43,710 nt of DNA from a bacterium (GCA_030647655.1 JAUSJH010000002.1:1-43710), one strand, 5' to 3'. Numbered from the stretch's first letter, positions 24,149-32,192 are shown. The notes: generated from the sequence alone by a model not told the origin. Numbers and translations are program-made.

Positions 24149-24805
24149 ATGAACGAAGATGAAATGCTTGCCCTTCTCCAAAAAGTCGGTGCGTTCCGGA
24201 GCGGGCATTTTGTATTCACGTCCGGCAGGCACAGCGGTTCGTACGTGCTCAAAGACGCTATGTATGCGTACACGCGCGAGACCTCACGGGCGTGCCGCGC
24301 GATTGCGGAGCGTTTCTCAGCCGGAGGCGGGTCCTCCTCCGGAGGAAAAGATTTCGGAGTCGAGGCGGTCATCGGGCCTGCTATTGGTGCGGCGATTCTT
24401 TCGCAATGGACAGCCTATCATTTGAGTGAACTCACCGGACGAGAGGTGTTTGCCGTGTACGCGGATAAAGACGGAAAGGGAGGATTCGTCATCAAGCGCG
24501 GATACGATCAGGTCATAAATGGCAAAAAGACATTGGTCGTTGAGGATTTGACGACGACGGGCGGTTCTATCAAGAAGGTGGTCGAGGCCGCGCGCGCGGC
24601 AGGAGCGGATGTCATAGGTGCAATTGCGCTCGTTAACCGCGGCGAGGTGAAGAGGAAAGATGTCGGAAATCCGCCGGTTTTCCAGCAACTCTTGAACCTT
24701 CAGCTTGATTCGTGGGAAGAGGGGGAGTGCGAATTATGCCAGAGCGGGATTCCTGTCAACACCGACGTAGGCCACGGAAAGGAATTCTTGGCAAGAGGGA
24801 AATAG
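24149..24805 (+). CDS. pyrE: Orotate phosphoribosyltransferase
   Basis: A 218-residue enzyme that makes OMP from orotate and PRPP. It has HFVFTSGRHSGSYVLKD, a flexible-loop region (AVYADKDGKGGFVIKRGYDQVINGKKTLV) and the PRPP-binding VVEDLTTTGGS. A short glycine/serine segment (SAGGGSSSGGKD) near residue 60 is encoded around the palindrome TCCTCCGGAGGA (24335-24346) and looks inserted. The final CELCQSGIPVNTDVGHGKEF tail is typical of the bacterial and archaeal branch with a C-terminal extension. It forms a functional pair with pyrF. The upstream 76 bp contain a possible -10 TAATAT. Confidence 0.92.
   Translation: MNEDEMLALLQKVGAFRSGHFVFTSGRHSGSYVLKDAMYAYTRETSRACRAIAERFSAGGGSSSGGKDFGVEAVIGPAIGAAILSQWTAYHLSELTGREVFAVYADKDGKGGFVIKRGYDQVINGKKTLVVEDLTTTGGSIKKVVEAARAAGADVIGAIALVNRGEVKRKDVGNPPVFQQLLNLQLDSWEEGECELCQSGIPVNTDVGHGKEFLARGK
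24335..24346. repeat. Palindrome inside pyrE
   Basis: The perfect palindrome TCCTCCGGAGGA is translated in a Gly/Ser-rich loop between a helix and the GVEAVIGPAIG strand. Its core resembles the intergenic palindrome at 30906-30939. Confidence 0.5.
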
Positions 24806-24819
24806 AACTTCATACGTAG

Positions 24820-24940
24820 TATAATAACGCTACATTATTAAAAAGTAGTAATAAAAAGCAGAGAGCGTCGCGCTCTAAAGGACAATTGCGTCCGTCGCTC
24901 CTTAGTGGACGTGGGAGCGACACGATGTCGCGACACCGCC
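24820..24940 (+). promoter_or_regulatory. TATAAT box and structured leader of the cupredoxin gene
   Basis: TATAAT (24820-24825) is followed by about 125 nt before the chosen ATG. The leader holds several stems: AGAGCG-tcg-CGCTCT (24862-24876), GGAC/GTCC (24880-24893), GTCGCTCC/GGAGCGAC (24894-24921) and GCGACA/TGTCGC, the last two sharing bases so that they exclude each other. This may be a regulatory RNA or clustered palindromic repeats. Confidence 0.4.
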
Positions 24941-24951
24941 TGCAGAATCAC

Positions 24952-25428
24952 ATGCAAAATACATTGATTTGGATAGTGGCCGCGGTAATTATTCTTGGAG
25001 GTGGATATTGGCTGTGGCAGTCGCAGACTCCTGCGACGGACACGGGCACCAATGTTGGTATTGTAGACACTGGCGCAGGTTCGCAAGTCCCGGTTGAAAC
25101 GGGGCCGGTGAATACAGGAATGACAGCGACAGTGAAATACAATGGGAGCACATTCTCTCCCGCGGAAGTTACGATTAAAGTCGGCGGGACAGTTACATTT
25201 GAAAGTGAGGGAGGCAGTAGCATGTGGGTCGCTTCCGGCCCGCACCCCGAACACACGGGATATAGCGGTACCACTCGGTCGGCCCACTGCCCGGACACAT
25301 CCAACGCCTCGTTCGACCAATGTGTAGCGGGCGATAGTTACACCTTTGCCTTCAAAAAGATCGGGACGTGGCCTTACCACAATCACATGAATGCAGGTGT
25401 ATTCGGTAAAGTTACCGTTGTTGAGTAA
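24952..25428 (+). CDS. Membrane-anchored cupredoxin-like protein
   Basis: A 158-residue protein: an N-terminal membrane anchor (LIWIVAAVIILGGGYWLW), a Thr/Gly-rich linker, then a cupredoxin domain (STFSPAEVTIKVGGTVTFESEG) with candidate copper ligands H in GPHPEHTG and H in WPYHNHMNAGVFGKVTV; a cysteine in the SAHCPD/FDQCVAG region may form a disulfide or act as a ligand. The arrangement resembles plastocyanin/azurin-like exported electron carriers or copper-binding proteins. Longer starts (TTG 24886, ATG 24925) extend into the palindromic leader; ATG 24952 gives a normal signal-anchor. Confidence 0.75.
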   Translation: MQNTLIWIVAAVIILGGGYWLWQSQTPATDTGTNVGIVDTGAGSQVPVETGPVNTGMTATVKYNGSTFSPAEVTIKVGGTVTFESEGGSSMWVASGPHPEHTGYSGTTRSAHCPDTSNASFDQCVAGDSYTFAFKKIGTWPYHNHMNAGVFGKVTVVE

Positions 25429-25452
25429 TTCGACAAGCTCACTACAGGTAGC

Positions 25453-25842
25453 ATGAACCCCGAGAGAATTGCGCATATAGCACTGCGGGTAGGAGTGGCA
25501 TTCGCCTTTTTGTACCCGCCGCTGAATGCGCTCTGGAACCCTTATTCGTGGATAGGGTATTTTCCACAGTTCGTGAGGGGGTACGTACCCGACGAGGTGC
25601 TCCTACACACTTTCGGTGTCGCGGAGGTCGTCATTGCTCTCTGGATACTCTCGGGGTGGAGGATATTCTGGCCGTCGGTCGCCGCAACCGCGATGCTTCT
25701 CGGCATCGTCGTCTTCAACCCCGCGAATTTCGAAGTGCTTTTCCGCGATCTCGCAATAGCCGCAATACCTTTTGCGCTCGCTGTGATAAGCTATGGTGAT
25801 GAGCGCCGGAAATTCGGATTTTCCCGAGGAACTGAGTCTTAA
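25453..25842 (+). CDS. DoxX-like membrane protein
   Basis: A 129-residue protein with four predicted membrane helices. It starts [22 protein letters not shown], and the pattern G-A-x-E-x-x-x-x-x-W in [15 protein letters not shown] resembles the DoxX/DoxD family. Role uncertain; family members are linked to redox or membrane respiration functions. It starts 24 nt after the cupredoxin stop, so the two may function together in exported redox chemistry (inference). Its end overlaps the purH start by about 50 bp. Confidence 0.6.
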   Translation: MNPERIAHIALRVGVAFAFLYPPLNALWNPYSWIGYFPQFVRGYVPDEVLLHTFGVAEVVIALWILSGWRIFWPSVAATAMLLGIVVFNPANFEVLFRDLAIAAIPFALAVISYGDERRKFGFSRGTES

Positions 25843-26773
25843 TCTCAAGCGGGGCGAGCTCCTGCGCTACGGAGAGAATCCGCACCAGAAGGCGGCTTTG
25901 TATCTTAATCCAAAAGACAAGCGGCCCGCTGTGGCGACAGCGCGCAATGTGCAAGGCAAAGAACTAAGCTACAACAATCTACAGGATGCTGATGCGGCCT
26001 TTGAGTGCGTGGCGGAATTCGAAGAGCCTGCCGCCGTTATCGTGAAGCATATGAATCCATGCGGAGTGGCCGTAGCCGAGAGTGCGCACGAGGCATACCT
26101 GCGTGCGCTCGCGTGCGACCCTGTTTCGGCATTCGGTGGTATCGTCGCCCTGAACTCTACCTTAACGGCGGCACTCGCTACGGAATTGGTGAAGATATTC
26201 CTCGAAGTTGTTGTTGCGCCAGACGCAGAAGACGATGCACTCGCTATCATCTCTGCAAAGCCGAATATCCGAGTACTCCTTACTGGTGGAATGCCGGATC
26301 CGGCGGAGAAGCGAACGGTAATAAAATCCATCGCCGGCGGCGTTCTCGTTCAGTCTGCGGACGACAAAATATTCGATGGGGAAGTCAAAACGGTCACAAA
26401 GCGCGCTCCCACTTCTACCGAACTTTCTGACCTCATGTTCGCATTCACGGTCTGCAAACACGTTAAATCCAATGCCATAGTGTATGCGAAGGATGGAGCG
26501 ACGGTCGGCATCGGCGCAGGGCAGACGAGCCGCATCGACTCGGCGCGTATCGCGTGGCACAAGGCACAGCACGCAAATCTCTCGCTCGCAGGTTCAGTCA
26601 TGGCATCCGATGCCTTCTTCCCGTTCCCCGATTGCGTGCAAGCTGCCGCCGAAGCGGGAGCGACCGCCATCGTCCAGCCCGGCGGCTCCAAGAACGACCA
26701 AGAGTCCATCGATGCCGCCGACAAAGCGGGCATCGCCATGGTCTTCACTGGCATACGCCATTTCAGGCATTAG
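25793..26773 (+). CDS. purH: AICAR transformylase (PurH C-terminal domain only)
   Basis: A 326-residue protein that should transfer a formyl group from 10-formyl-THF to AICAR, giving FAICAR. It begins at [12 protein letters not shown], a conserved start of the transformylase domain, and shows KHMNPCG (catalytic Lys-His context), [27 protein letters not shown], and [10 protein letters not shown]. Full bacterial PurH is about 520 residues with an N-terminal IMP cyclohydrolase (MGS-like) domain of ~200 residues, which is entirely missing; no frame for it lies upstream. Cyclisation would need another enzyme. ATG at 25793 or 25799. It is followed by a hairpin terminator at 26776-26804. Confidence 0.88.
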   Translation: MVMSAGNSDFPEELSLNLKRGELLRYGENPHQKAALYLNPKDKRPAVATARNVQGKELSYNNLQDADAAFECVAEFEEPAAVIVKHMNPCGVAVAESAHEAYLRALACDPVSAFGGIVALNSTLTAALATELVKIFLEVVVAPDAEDDALAIISAKPNIRVLLTGGMPDPAEKRTVIKSIAGGVLVQSADDKIFDGEVKTVTKRAPTSTELSDLMFAFTVCKHVKSNAIVYAKDGATVGIGAGQTSRIDSARIAWHKAQHANLSLAGSVMASDAFFPFPDCVQAAAEAGATAIVQPGGSKNDQESIDAADKAGIAMVFTGIRHFRH

Positions 26774-26775
26774 AA

Positions 26776-26804
26776 AGCCGCGCCGGAGGATACCCGACGC
26801 GGCT
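26776..26804. terminator. Bidirectional hairpin terminator between convergent genes
   Basis: AGCCGCGCCGG ... CCCGACGCGGCT between the stops of purH (plus) and the 113-residue gene (minus), with short T-rich stretches on either side. Confidence 0.65.
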
Positions 26805-26828
26805 AACTTTCGTGAAGAAAGATCGCGG

Positions 26829-27170
26829 CTAATGCAACACGAAACGAAACTTCCAGTTGATATAGAACTCGACCTTGTGGAGCCTCGTTCTGCCGTACTT
26901 GGTCTGCAGGTGCCGCCGGACGAACGTTTCCACGGCTTCGATTTCCCAGCTTCGCCACATCGATGCATAGCTTTCGCGCGAATCTGGCTCCAACAACACC
27001 TTTTGGGCCTCAGCCTCAAGGTGTTTCTGGATTCTAATGAGCCCGCGGACTTCCTGGGGCACCTCGATCAGTTCTGCGTTCTCGGGCGGGATCTCCTCGA
27101 ATGGGCACCGAATGTCAGTTTCATCCCCAAAAGCCAGTACGGCTTTTTCGTAAAGCGATAGATTTTTCAT
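26829..27170 (-). CDS. Hypothetical protein (113 aa) with a strong promoter
   Basis: A soluble protein, acidic in the first half (DETDIRCPFEEIPPENAELIEVP) and basic near the end (RRHLQTKYGRTRLHKVEFYINWKF). I recognise no family. The ATG follows an AAGGTGAGGG Shine-Dalgarno, and the promoter at 27230-27258 is close to consensus, so it is probably well expressed. It ends at the bidirectional terminator. It belongs to the group of genes with leaders and terminators. Confidence 0.65.
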   Translation of the reverse strand: MKNLSLYEKAVLAFGDETDIRCPFEEIPPENAELIEVPQEVRGLIRIQKHLEAEAQKVLLEPDSRESYASMWRSWEIEAVETFVRRHLQTKYGRTRLHKVEFYINWKFRFVLH

Positions 27171-27229
27171 GGGATTCCCTCACCTTAGTTGGTTTGCAGG
27201 GGTATCGTCGCGTATTCGAACTAGGCCGA

Positions 27230-27258
27230 ACTATACATCCTCTAACGCATCATGTCAA
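27230..27258 (-). promoter_or_regulatory. Near-consensus sigma70 promoter
   Basis: TTGACA (27253-27258), a 17-bp spacer and TATAGT (27230-27235) on the minus strand, about 60 nt before the start of the 113-residue gene. This is the best -35/-10 pair in the window. Confidence 0.75.
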
Positions 27259-27311
27259 CTCGCGCCCGTATGGTCAAGCTGCCGCCAACAAGGTTAAGCC
27301 TCGCTGGTATT

Positions 27312-27344
27312 AAAAGAAAAAAGGGACCACCCGAAGGCGGTCCC
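27312..27344 (-). terminator. Terminator of lysC
   Basis: A hairpin GGGACCGCC-TTCG-GGTGGTCCC (UUCG tetraloop) followed by TTTTTTCTTTT on the minus strand, 15 nt after the aspartate kinase stop. Confidence 0.9.
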
Positions 27345-27358
27345 AGTTTCGTTGCTCG

Positions 27359-28708
27359 TTATCTTTTGAACTTTTTGGAGAACTTGCGGTCGATTGCACG
27401 AACCGCCCGCGGACCGTTTTTTTCTTTCACTCCACGCATGACATTGATCTGCGAACCTCCTTGCAGCTCAATCTCGACGTTGGTGCGTGACGTAGCGATC
27501 GCGTCGCTGACCGCTGCCGATACGCCGACCCGGTTCCGCATGCCCTCCCCGACGGTGCAGATGAGGGCGATATTGTTTTGCACGCGGATATCGTCCGGCT
27601 GGAACCTCTTCAGCTTTTTGAGAATGAGATCTCGAACGGGCTTGAAGAGTTTCGTCTCGACGATAACCGTCACCGAATCGATGGAGCCCGTTGTATTCAC
27701 GCCGACGCCTTCTTGCGTGAATACGCGTTCAATCCGACCCTGGACACCCAGGTTGTCGTTCAGTCCATACTTCTCTAGGGTGACGATTGAGAAGCCGTTT
27801 CTGCTTGCCACACCGGTGACGATGGGGCGGCGGCCTTTCGGTAGTTTTTTCACGATAATCGTGCCCTGTTTCTCCGGAGTCATCGTGCATCTGACGTGGA
27901 TCGGGATGTTGGCATCGCGGACGAATGCCACGGCGTCTTCGTGGAAGACCTTGAAGCCCATGAACGTGAGCTCGCGAAGTTCCTTGTAGGTCATCAGGCC
28001 GTTCTTCCGCGGGTTTCTGACGATGTGCGGATGAGCGGCAAAGATGCCGGCGACGTCAGTCCAGTTCTCATAGACTTTCGCCCTGACCAACACCGCAACG
28101 ATTGCTCCGGTGATGTCCGAGCCGCCTCGGGAGAACAGCGTCGGGCGGACGGTACCCGAGGATGCCCGTCCGTAGAAGCCGCCGACGACGATACCGTGAC
28201 GTGTTTTTCCGACAAGACCGATTTGCTCTGCAAGGCGCTTTGTTGCAGAAAGCTTGCAGTGTCCTTTCCTGTCTACAACGATGAACCGAAGTGCGTCGAC
28301 GAACTCGAAGTCCAGGGTAGCGGCAACGATTTGTCCGTTGACCCACTCGCCACGACTCACTGCGTAGTGATACAGTTCGTCGATGAGTTCGCTAGACCGA
28401 AGGTCTTCGCAGTGGGCTTGTATTTCTCGGAACATTGCATCGATGTCGAGTGAAAGTTCAAGTTCGCGGGCTATCCTTGCGAATCGCCTGCGGACACTGA
28501 CCATGATTACGTCTTTGGTCGGACGGGATTGGTCGATGAATGACTTGACCCACCTGATCAACATGTTCGTTACGCCAGCGGGTGCCGACACGACAATTGC
28601 GCGTCTGCGCGGGTCGCAACGGACGATATTGTCTCGCAGATGAATGATACTTGCTGCATCCTCCACCGACGTTCCGCCGAACTTGGCGGCAATGATTGCG
28701 TTTGGCAT
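27359..28708 (-). CDS. lysC: Aspartate kinase
   Basis: A 449-residue enzyme phosphorylating aspartate at the head of the lysine/threonine/methionine and diaminopimelate pathways. KFGGTSV at residues 9-15, VSAPAGVTNML, GGFYGRASSGTVRPTLFSRGGSDITGA, and the ENWTDVAGIFAAHP kinase signature are present. Two ACT-like segments follow (GFSIVTLEKYGLNDNLGVQGRIERVF; NNIALICTVGEGMRNRVGVSA), suggesting allosteric control by an end product. A Shine-Dalgarno (GAGGAG) precedes the ATG; a promoter lies at 28775-28803. It is divergent from an ACT-domain protein and has a strong terminator. No other lysine or threonine genes are in the window. Confidence 0.93.
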   Translation of the reverse strand: MPNAIIAAKFGGTSVEDAASIIHLRDNIVRCDPRRRAIVVSAPAGVTNMLIRWVKSFIDQSRPTKDVIMVSVRRRFARIARELELSLDIDAMFREIQAHCEDLRSSELIDELYHYAVSRGEWVNGQIVAATLDFEFVDALRFIVVDRKGHCKLSATKRLAEQIGLVGKTRHGIVVGGFYGRASSGTVRPTLFSRGGSDITGAIVAVLVRAKVYENWTDVAGIFAAHPHIVRNPRKNGLMTYKELRELTFMGFKVFHEDAVAFVRDANIPIHVRCTMTPEKQGTIIVKKLPKGRRPIVTGVASRNGFSIVTLEKYGLNDNLGVQGRIERVFTQEGVGVNTTGSIDSVTVIVETKLFKPVRDLILKKLKRFQPDDIRVQNNIALICTVGEGMRNRVGVSAAVSDAIATSRTNVEIELQGGSQINVMRGVKEKNGPRAVRAIDRKFSKKFKR

Positions 28709-28774
28709 GCCTGAGTTTCTCCTCGTTTGCCTATGGATTTGCGTATTTGTGCAGGACTTACCTGCCTAGGCTAG

Positions 28775-28803
28775 ACAGTAAATAGATTTAAGCCTCAAGG
28801 CAA
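28775..28803 (-). promoter_or_regulatory. lysC promoter
   Basis: TTGCCT (28798-28803), a 17-bp spacer and TACTGT (28775-28780) on the minus strand, with a leader of about 60 nt that can form GCAGG/CCTGC. It is back to back with the promoter of the ACT-domain gene. Confidence 0.5.
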
Positions 28804-28818
28804 GTTTTCGGGGGATAG

Positions 28819-28846
28819 TTGCAAATATGTAACGATTTGTTATAAT
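28819..28846 (+). promoter_or_regulatory. Promoter for a leaderless ACT-domain gene
   Basis: TTGCAA (28819-28824), a 16-bp spacer, TATAAT (28841-28846), then 7 nt to the ATG at 28854. Transcription would begin at or next to the start codon. Confidence 0.7.
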
Positions 28847-28853
28847 CCTGACA

Positions 28854-29504
28854 ATGAGAACCATAAGTCATGTTGTGGAGGAGATTATTCAACGTTCGCC
28901 CTTTCTTGCCGAGGCTATGGCCGAAGGGGTGGCCAACAACGCGCAAATCGCGCGCAAGATAAAGCCGGAAGTGGAGAAGCGTATTTATGAGAAAGTCTCG
29001 GATGCCGCCATTGCGATGGCTCTTCATCGTATGGGAAAGAAATTCCGCCGCGCGCCCTACAGCGAGAAACTTTTGAAGCAGATGAATGATATCACCGTGC
29101 GCTCTAATTTGGTGGAGCTTGTGTATCCGAACTCTATTGAATTATCGTCGTTGCTCAAAGTTATTTCCGAAAGTACAAAACACCGCAAAGACACGTTCGT
29201 GAATTTTTCGCGCGGGTTGCACGAGGCGCTCCTGATTATTGATGCAGAATCCGAAAAAGAAGTCGCATCATTGCTCAAAAAAGAGAAAAGTATCCGCCGG
29301 CAGGGCGATCTCTCGGCGCTTACGATGCGTATGCCCGAATCGAGCCTTACCGTGCCGGGGATGTATTACCCGATACTGAAAGCCATCGCCGAGGAGGGCA
29401 TCAGCTTCGTCGAGGTCATGTCGGTGCGCACCGAATTTTCCATCATCTTCAAAGACGAGGACATCGACCGCGCGTTCTCTGTATTGAAGCGGATCACGTC
29501 GTAA
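28854..29504 (+). CDS. ACT-domain protein divergent from aspartate kinase, possible regulator
   Basis: A 216-residue protein. The first ~70 residues (VVEEIIQRSPFLAEAMAEGVANNAQIARKIKPEVEK) are helical and HTH-like. Residues about 75-140 form a first alpha/beta unit (NDITVRSNLVELVYPNSIE to LHEALLIIDAES), and the C-terminal region (SSLTVPGMYYPILKAIAEEGISFVEVMSVRTEFSIIFKDEDIDRAFSVLKRI) has the beta-alpha-beta-beta-alpha-beta form of an ACT domain close to those of aspartate kinases. Being divergent from lysC with overlapping control sequence, it could be an amino-acid-sensing regulator of lysC (inference). DNA binding is not proven. Confidence 0.6.
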   Translation: MRTISHVVEEIIQRSPFLAEAMAEGVANNAQIARKIKPEVEKRIYEKVSDAAIAMALHRMGKKFRRAPYSEKLLKQMNDITVRSNLVELVYPNSIELSSLLKVISESTKHRKDTFVNFSRGLHEALLIIDAESEKEVASLLKKEKSIRRQGDLSALTMRMPESSLTVPGMYYPILKAIAEEGISFVEVMSVRTEFSIIFKDEDIDRAFSVLKRITS

Positions 29505-29531
29505 AGAGCGTTGCGCACTCTATCGTCAAGC

Positions 29532-29561
29532 TTGACCTTCGAGCTCGTAACCTGATATGTT
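29532..29561 (+). promoter_or_regulatory. Promoter of the 90-residue gene
   Basis: TTGACC (29532-29537), an 18-bp spacer and TATGTT (29556-29561) preceded by TGA (extended -10), about 55 nt before the start. Confidence 0.6.
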
Positions 29562-29616
29562 TACTAGGACAAGCTCGCATTCCGCTTGCTTTCGTCATTG
29601 TTCTTGGGAGGAAGAT

Positions 29617-29889
29617 ATGTCGTCTCAGGATTCGAGAGACCCTGTCGCCGCAGACAAGACCTTTCTTTTAGGCGTCTACCCCGCCAGATCGGGACCGCAC
29701 ATTCTTCAAGGCAAGACCTGGAGGCTTTCCGGGAAGCTGTACGGCCCCTGTTGCAACGGCGGGGGAGACATCGGGGACTTGGTCGAACAGGTTGCGGGGA
29801 TTACCCAGAAAAGGTCACGACTTCACCTGCTGGAGCTGAAAACCGGAACGCTGTTCGAAATCAGGGGCAAAGCAAAAAGGCGCGGGTAA
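29617..29889 (+). CDS. Hypothetical protein (90 aa)
   Basis: The ATG at 29617 is preceded by GGGAGGAAGAT, a clear Shine-Dalgarno, which decides against the longer frame from 29557. The protein is soluble and basic at its end (LELKTGTLFEIRGKAKRRG), with a CCNGGGD segment in the middle. No family recognised. It has its own promoter and a terminator hairpin 21 nt downstream. Confidence 0.65.
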   Translation: MSSQDSRDPVAADKTFLLGVYPARSGPHILQGKTWRLSGKLYGPCCNGGGDIGDLVEQVAGITQKRSRLHLLELKTGTLFEIRGKAKRRG

Positions 29890-29910
29890 CGCCGAGCAAG
29901 CTTGCCGATG

Positions 29911-29940
29911 AAGGCGCGCGAAGACTTAGTAGCGCGCCTT
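29911..29940 (+). terminator. Hairpin between convergent genes
   Basis: AAGGCGCGC ... GCGCGCCTT followed by a partly T-rich stretch on the plus strand. It ends the 90-residue gene and may also serve trxB from the other side. Confidence 0.65.
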
Positions 29941-29941
29941 C

Positions 29942-30874
29942 TCAATTTCTTCGCAAGTTCATATAAATATCCTCAAGTGCTTTGACGGCGTCGCCGGCGG
30001 CGATGTTGTTCTGGTGGTAGAGGCCGTCGGTACAATCGCCTGCGGCCCAGACGCGCGGATGCGAAGTGCGATGAGTTTTGGGATCAACTTTGACCTGCTT
30101 CACATCATTCGTCTCGACGGCGCTACCAATCCATGCAGTATTCGGGATGAGGCCGATTTCGATAAATACGCCTTCTACAGGCAGCAATTGCTCTTTGCCG
30201 CTTTTTGTATCCTTCCAGCGGATACCGGTCACGAACTGCTTGCCTTCGATCGCAACGGGCTCTGCATTGAGTATCCCGTGCATTTTGGGATTCGCAAGCG
30301 CGGCGTCCACGCTTATCTTATCGGCTCTATACGATTCGCCTTTGTGGAGAAGCGTCACGCTTTTGCAATAGGTGAGAAGCTGGAGAGCACTTTCGAATCC
30401 CGCGTTGCCACCACCGACGACAACGACGTCTTTGTCGGCAAAAAGCGGGCCGTCACAACTCGCACAATAGGTGAGTCCCTTTTGATCATATTCAGCCGCG
30501 CCCGGCACTTCAAGCTTTCGGCGATTGGCGCCGGTCGTAATCAAAGCGGTTTTTGCCTTGTACACTGTCTTGTCCCGCAGTGTGATATCTACGGAGTCAT
30601 CATGTGGTGTGATTGATTCTGCGAATGCAGGGGAGATAATCGTAAGCCATTCTCCTTTGTATGCCTCGACGTGTTTGCGCAGATTCGCCGCAAGTTCAGT
30701 GCCAGAAAGCGAGGGAGTGCCTATCCAATTCTGAACGTCGATCGAGACGGTGCTTTGACCGCCCCATTCGGAAGTGATAAAAATCGTCTTAAGGCGTTTG
30801 CGCGCGGCGTAAATTGCCGCGGCGGCCCCTGCGGGGCCGCCGCCTATTATGGCGAGTTCGTATTCATCCGACAT
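29942..30874 (-). CDS. trxB: Thioredoxin reductase
   Basis: A 310-residue FAD/NAD(P)H flavoprotein that reduces thioredoxin. FAD motif GGGPAGAAAAIYAARK at the N-terminus, redox-active CASC in TYCASCDGPLFADK, NAD(P)H motif VVVGGGNAGFESALQL, and the final FAD motif RVWAAGDCTDGLYHQNNIAAGDAVKAL. Length is normal for the family. A TAGAAT box 6 nt before the ATG predicts a leaderless mRNA. FtsZ lies upstream on the same strand, separated by a palindrome. Confidence 0.94.
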   Translation of the reverse strand: MSDEYELAIIGGGPAGAAAAIYAARKRLKTIFITSEWGGQSTVSIDVQNWIGTPSLSGTELAANLRKHVEAYKGEWLTIISPAFAESITPHDDSVDITLRDKTVYKAKTALITTGANRRKLEVPGAAEYDQKGLTYCASCDGPLFADKDVVVVGGGNAGFESALQLLTYCKSVTLLHKGESYRADKISVDAALANPKMHGILNAEPVAIEGKQFVTGIRWKDTKSGKEQLLPVEGVFIEIGLIPNTAWIGSAVETNDVKQVKVDPKTHRTSHPRVWAAGDCTDGLYHQNNIAAGDAVKALEDIYMNLRRN

Positions 30875-30880
30875 CGGACT

Positions 30881-30886
30881 ATTCTA
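30881..30886 (-). promoter_or_regulatory. -10 box of trxB
   Basis: TAGAAT on the minus strand, 6 nt before the ATG. There is no Shine-Dalgarno, so a leaderless transcript is predicted. Confidence 0.5.
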
Positions 30887-30905
30887 CCCTATTGCGGCTA
30901 GCGAG

Positions 30906-30939
30906 CGAAACCGCGTCCTCCGAAGGAGGACATGGTTCG
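30906..30939. repeat. Intergenic palindrome between ftsZ and trxB
   Basis: An inner stem GTCCTCC-GAA-GGAGGAC with an outer stem CGAAACC/GGTTCG. It lacks a T-run, so it is REP-like rather than a terminator. Confidence 0.55.
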
Positions 30940-30974
30940 TGAGTGAAGAGCAAAAAGACGCAAGCCGCGGCTTA

Positions 30975-32183
30975 TTATTTGCGGCGTAAAAATGAGGGAA
31001 GTCCGCCCCAACTCTCGTCTTCCTCCTCTTCCACTCTACTTGTGACTTTCACCGGCTCGTGGCGTGGAGATTCTTTTTTGCCGAAAGAGGACGCTCCTTT
31101 GGCGGAAGTATCATCATCGGATTTCTTCATATCCTCGCGTGTGCGGGGATTGACTGGCGGGACGTCTTGGTCTTTCTTGGCTACCAGTCGTTGAGAACCT
31201 GAAAAAAGTGTAGAGCGCTGACTCGCCTCGGGGAAGCCGGTCGCAATGACCGTAACGCGTACCTGACCCTTCTTGAGCGAGCCGTCGGTGACGGCGCCGA
31301 AGATGACCTTGGCGTCCGGATCGATGGCTTCGGTGATGACATTGGCCGCATCTTGTACTTCAAGCATGCCGAGGTCTTCGCCGCCGGCGACCGAGAAGAG
31401 GACCCCTTTGGCGCCATGGATGGAAACTTCGAGCAGAGGGGAATTGATGGCGGCACGCGCGGCCATTTCAGCTCGGTGCTCGCCTATCGCGGTTCCGATA
31501 CCCATGAGTGCCGAGCCGGCGTTGTGCATGATGGCGCGCACATCGGCGAAGTCCACGTTGATAATACCAGTTGTCGTGATGAGGTCGGAGATACCTTCGA
31601 CTGCCTGTTTCAAAATATCGTCGCACATCGCAAAGGCATTCTTGATACCAGTTTCGCGGCTTACGATCGCGAGGAGTTTGTCGTTGGGGATTATGATGAG
31701 CGCGTCTACCGCCTTGCGTAGCTCGGCCAATCCTTGTTCCGCCAGCCGCATGCGCTGTTGGCCTTCGAATCCGAATGGTCGTGTGACGACACCAACCGTG
31801 AGTGCGCCAAGTTCGCGCGCAATCTTGGCGATGGTCGGCGCCGCACCAGTCCCCGTACCGCCGCCCATGCCGCAGGTGATGAAGACCATGTCGGAGCCTT
31901 TCACTGCTTCTTGTATTTCTTCACGCGTTTCTTCCGCCGCTTGTTTGCCGAGCTCGGCATTCATACCAGCTCCCAAACCTCGCGTGAGATTCTTTCCGAT
32001 GTGAATTTTACGCTTCGCTTTGTTCTTGTGGAGGTCCTGTGCATCCGTGTTGATGGCGATAAAATCAACGCCCATCACGTGCGAGGCTAGCATGTGATTG
32101 ACTGCATTTCCTCCTGACCCTCCGATTCCTATCACTCGAATACGTGCAAACGACTCAACATCCGGCTTCACTTGCTTGGTCAT
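30975..32183 (-). CDS. ftsZ: Cell division protein FtsZ
   Basis: A 402-residue tubulin homologue that builds the division ring. It has GIGGSGGNAVNHM, the GTP signature GGGTGTG (107-113), NPDKLL-like PNDKLLAI and the T7-loop region NVDFADVRAIM. A variable, charged linker (about 330-390) ends in the conserved tail peptide LPSFLRRK, which binds FtsA. The longer frame (to 32306) is rejected because ATG 32183 precedes the conserved part and has TATGAT (32193-32198) 9 nt upstream. ftsA is encoded nearby, also on the minus strand, but in a separate transcription unit. Confidence 0.95.
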   Translation of the reverse strand: MTKQVKPDVESFARIRVIGIGGSGGNAVNHMLASHVMGVDFIAINTDAQDLHKNKAKRKIHIGKNLTRGLGAGMNAELGKQAAEETREEIQEAVKGSDMVFITCGMGGGTGTGAAPTIAKIARELGALTVGVVTRPFGFEGQQRMRLAEQGLAELRKAVDALIIIPNDKLLAIVSRETGIKNAFAMCDDILKQAVEGISDLITTTGIINVDFADVRAIMHNAGSALMGIGTAIGEHRAEMAARAAINSPLLEVSIHGAKGVLFSVAGGEDLGMLEVQDAANVITEAIDPDAKVIFGAVTDGSLKKGQVRVTVIATGFPEASQRSTLFSGSQRLVAKKDQDVPPVNPRTREDMKKSDDDTSAKGASSFGKKESPRHEPVKVTSRVEEEEDESWGGLPSFLRRK

Positions 32184-32192
32184 AGTGTGGCC

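Noticed and set aside
24838-25476. 212-residue minus-strand frame opposite the cupredoxin
   Set aside because: No recognisable features; antisense shadow covering the leader hairpins.
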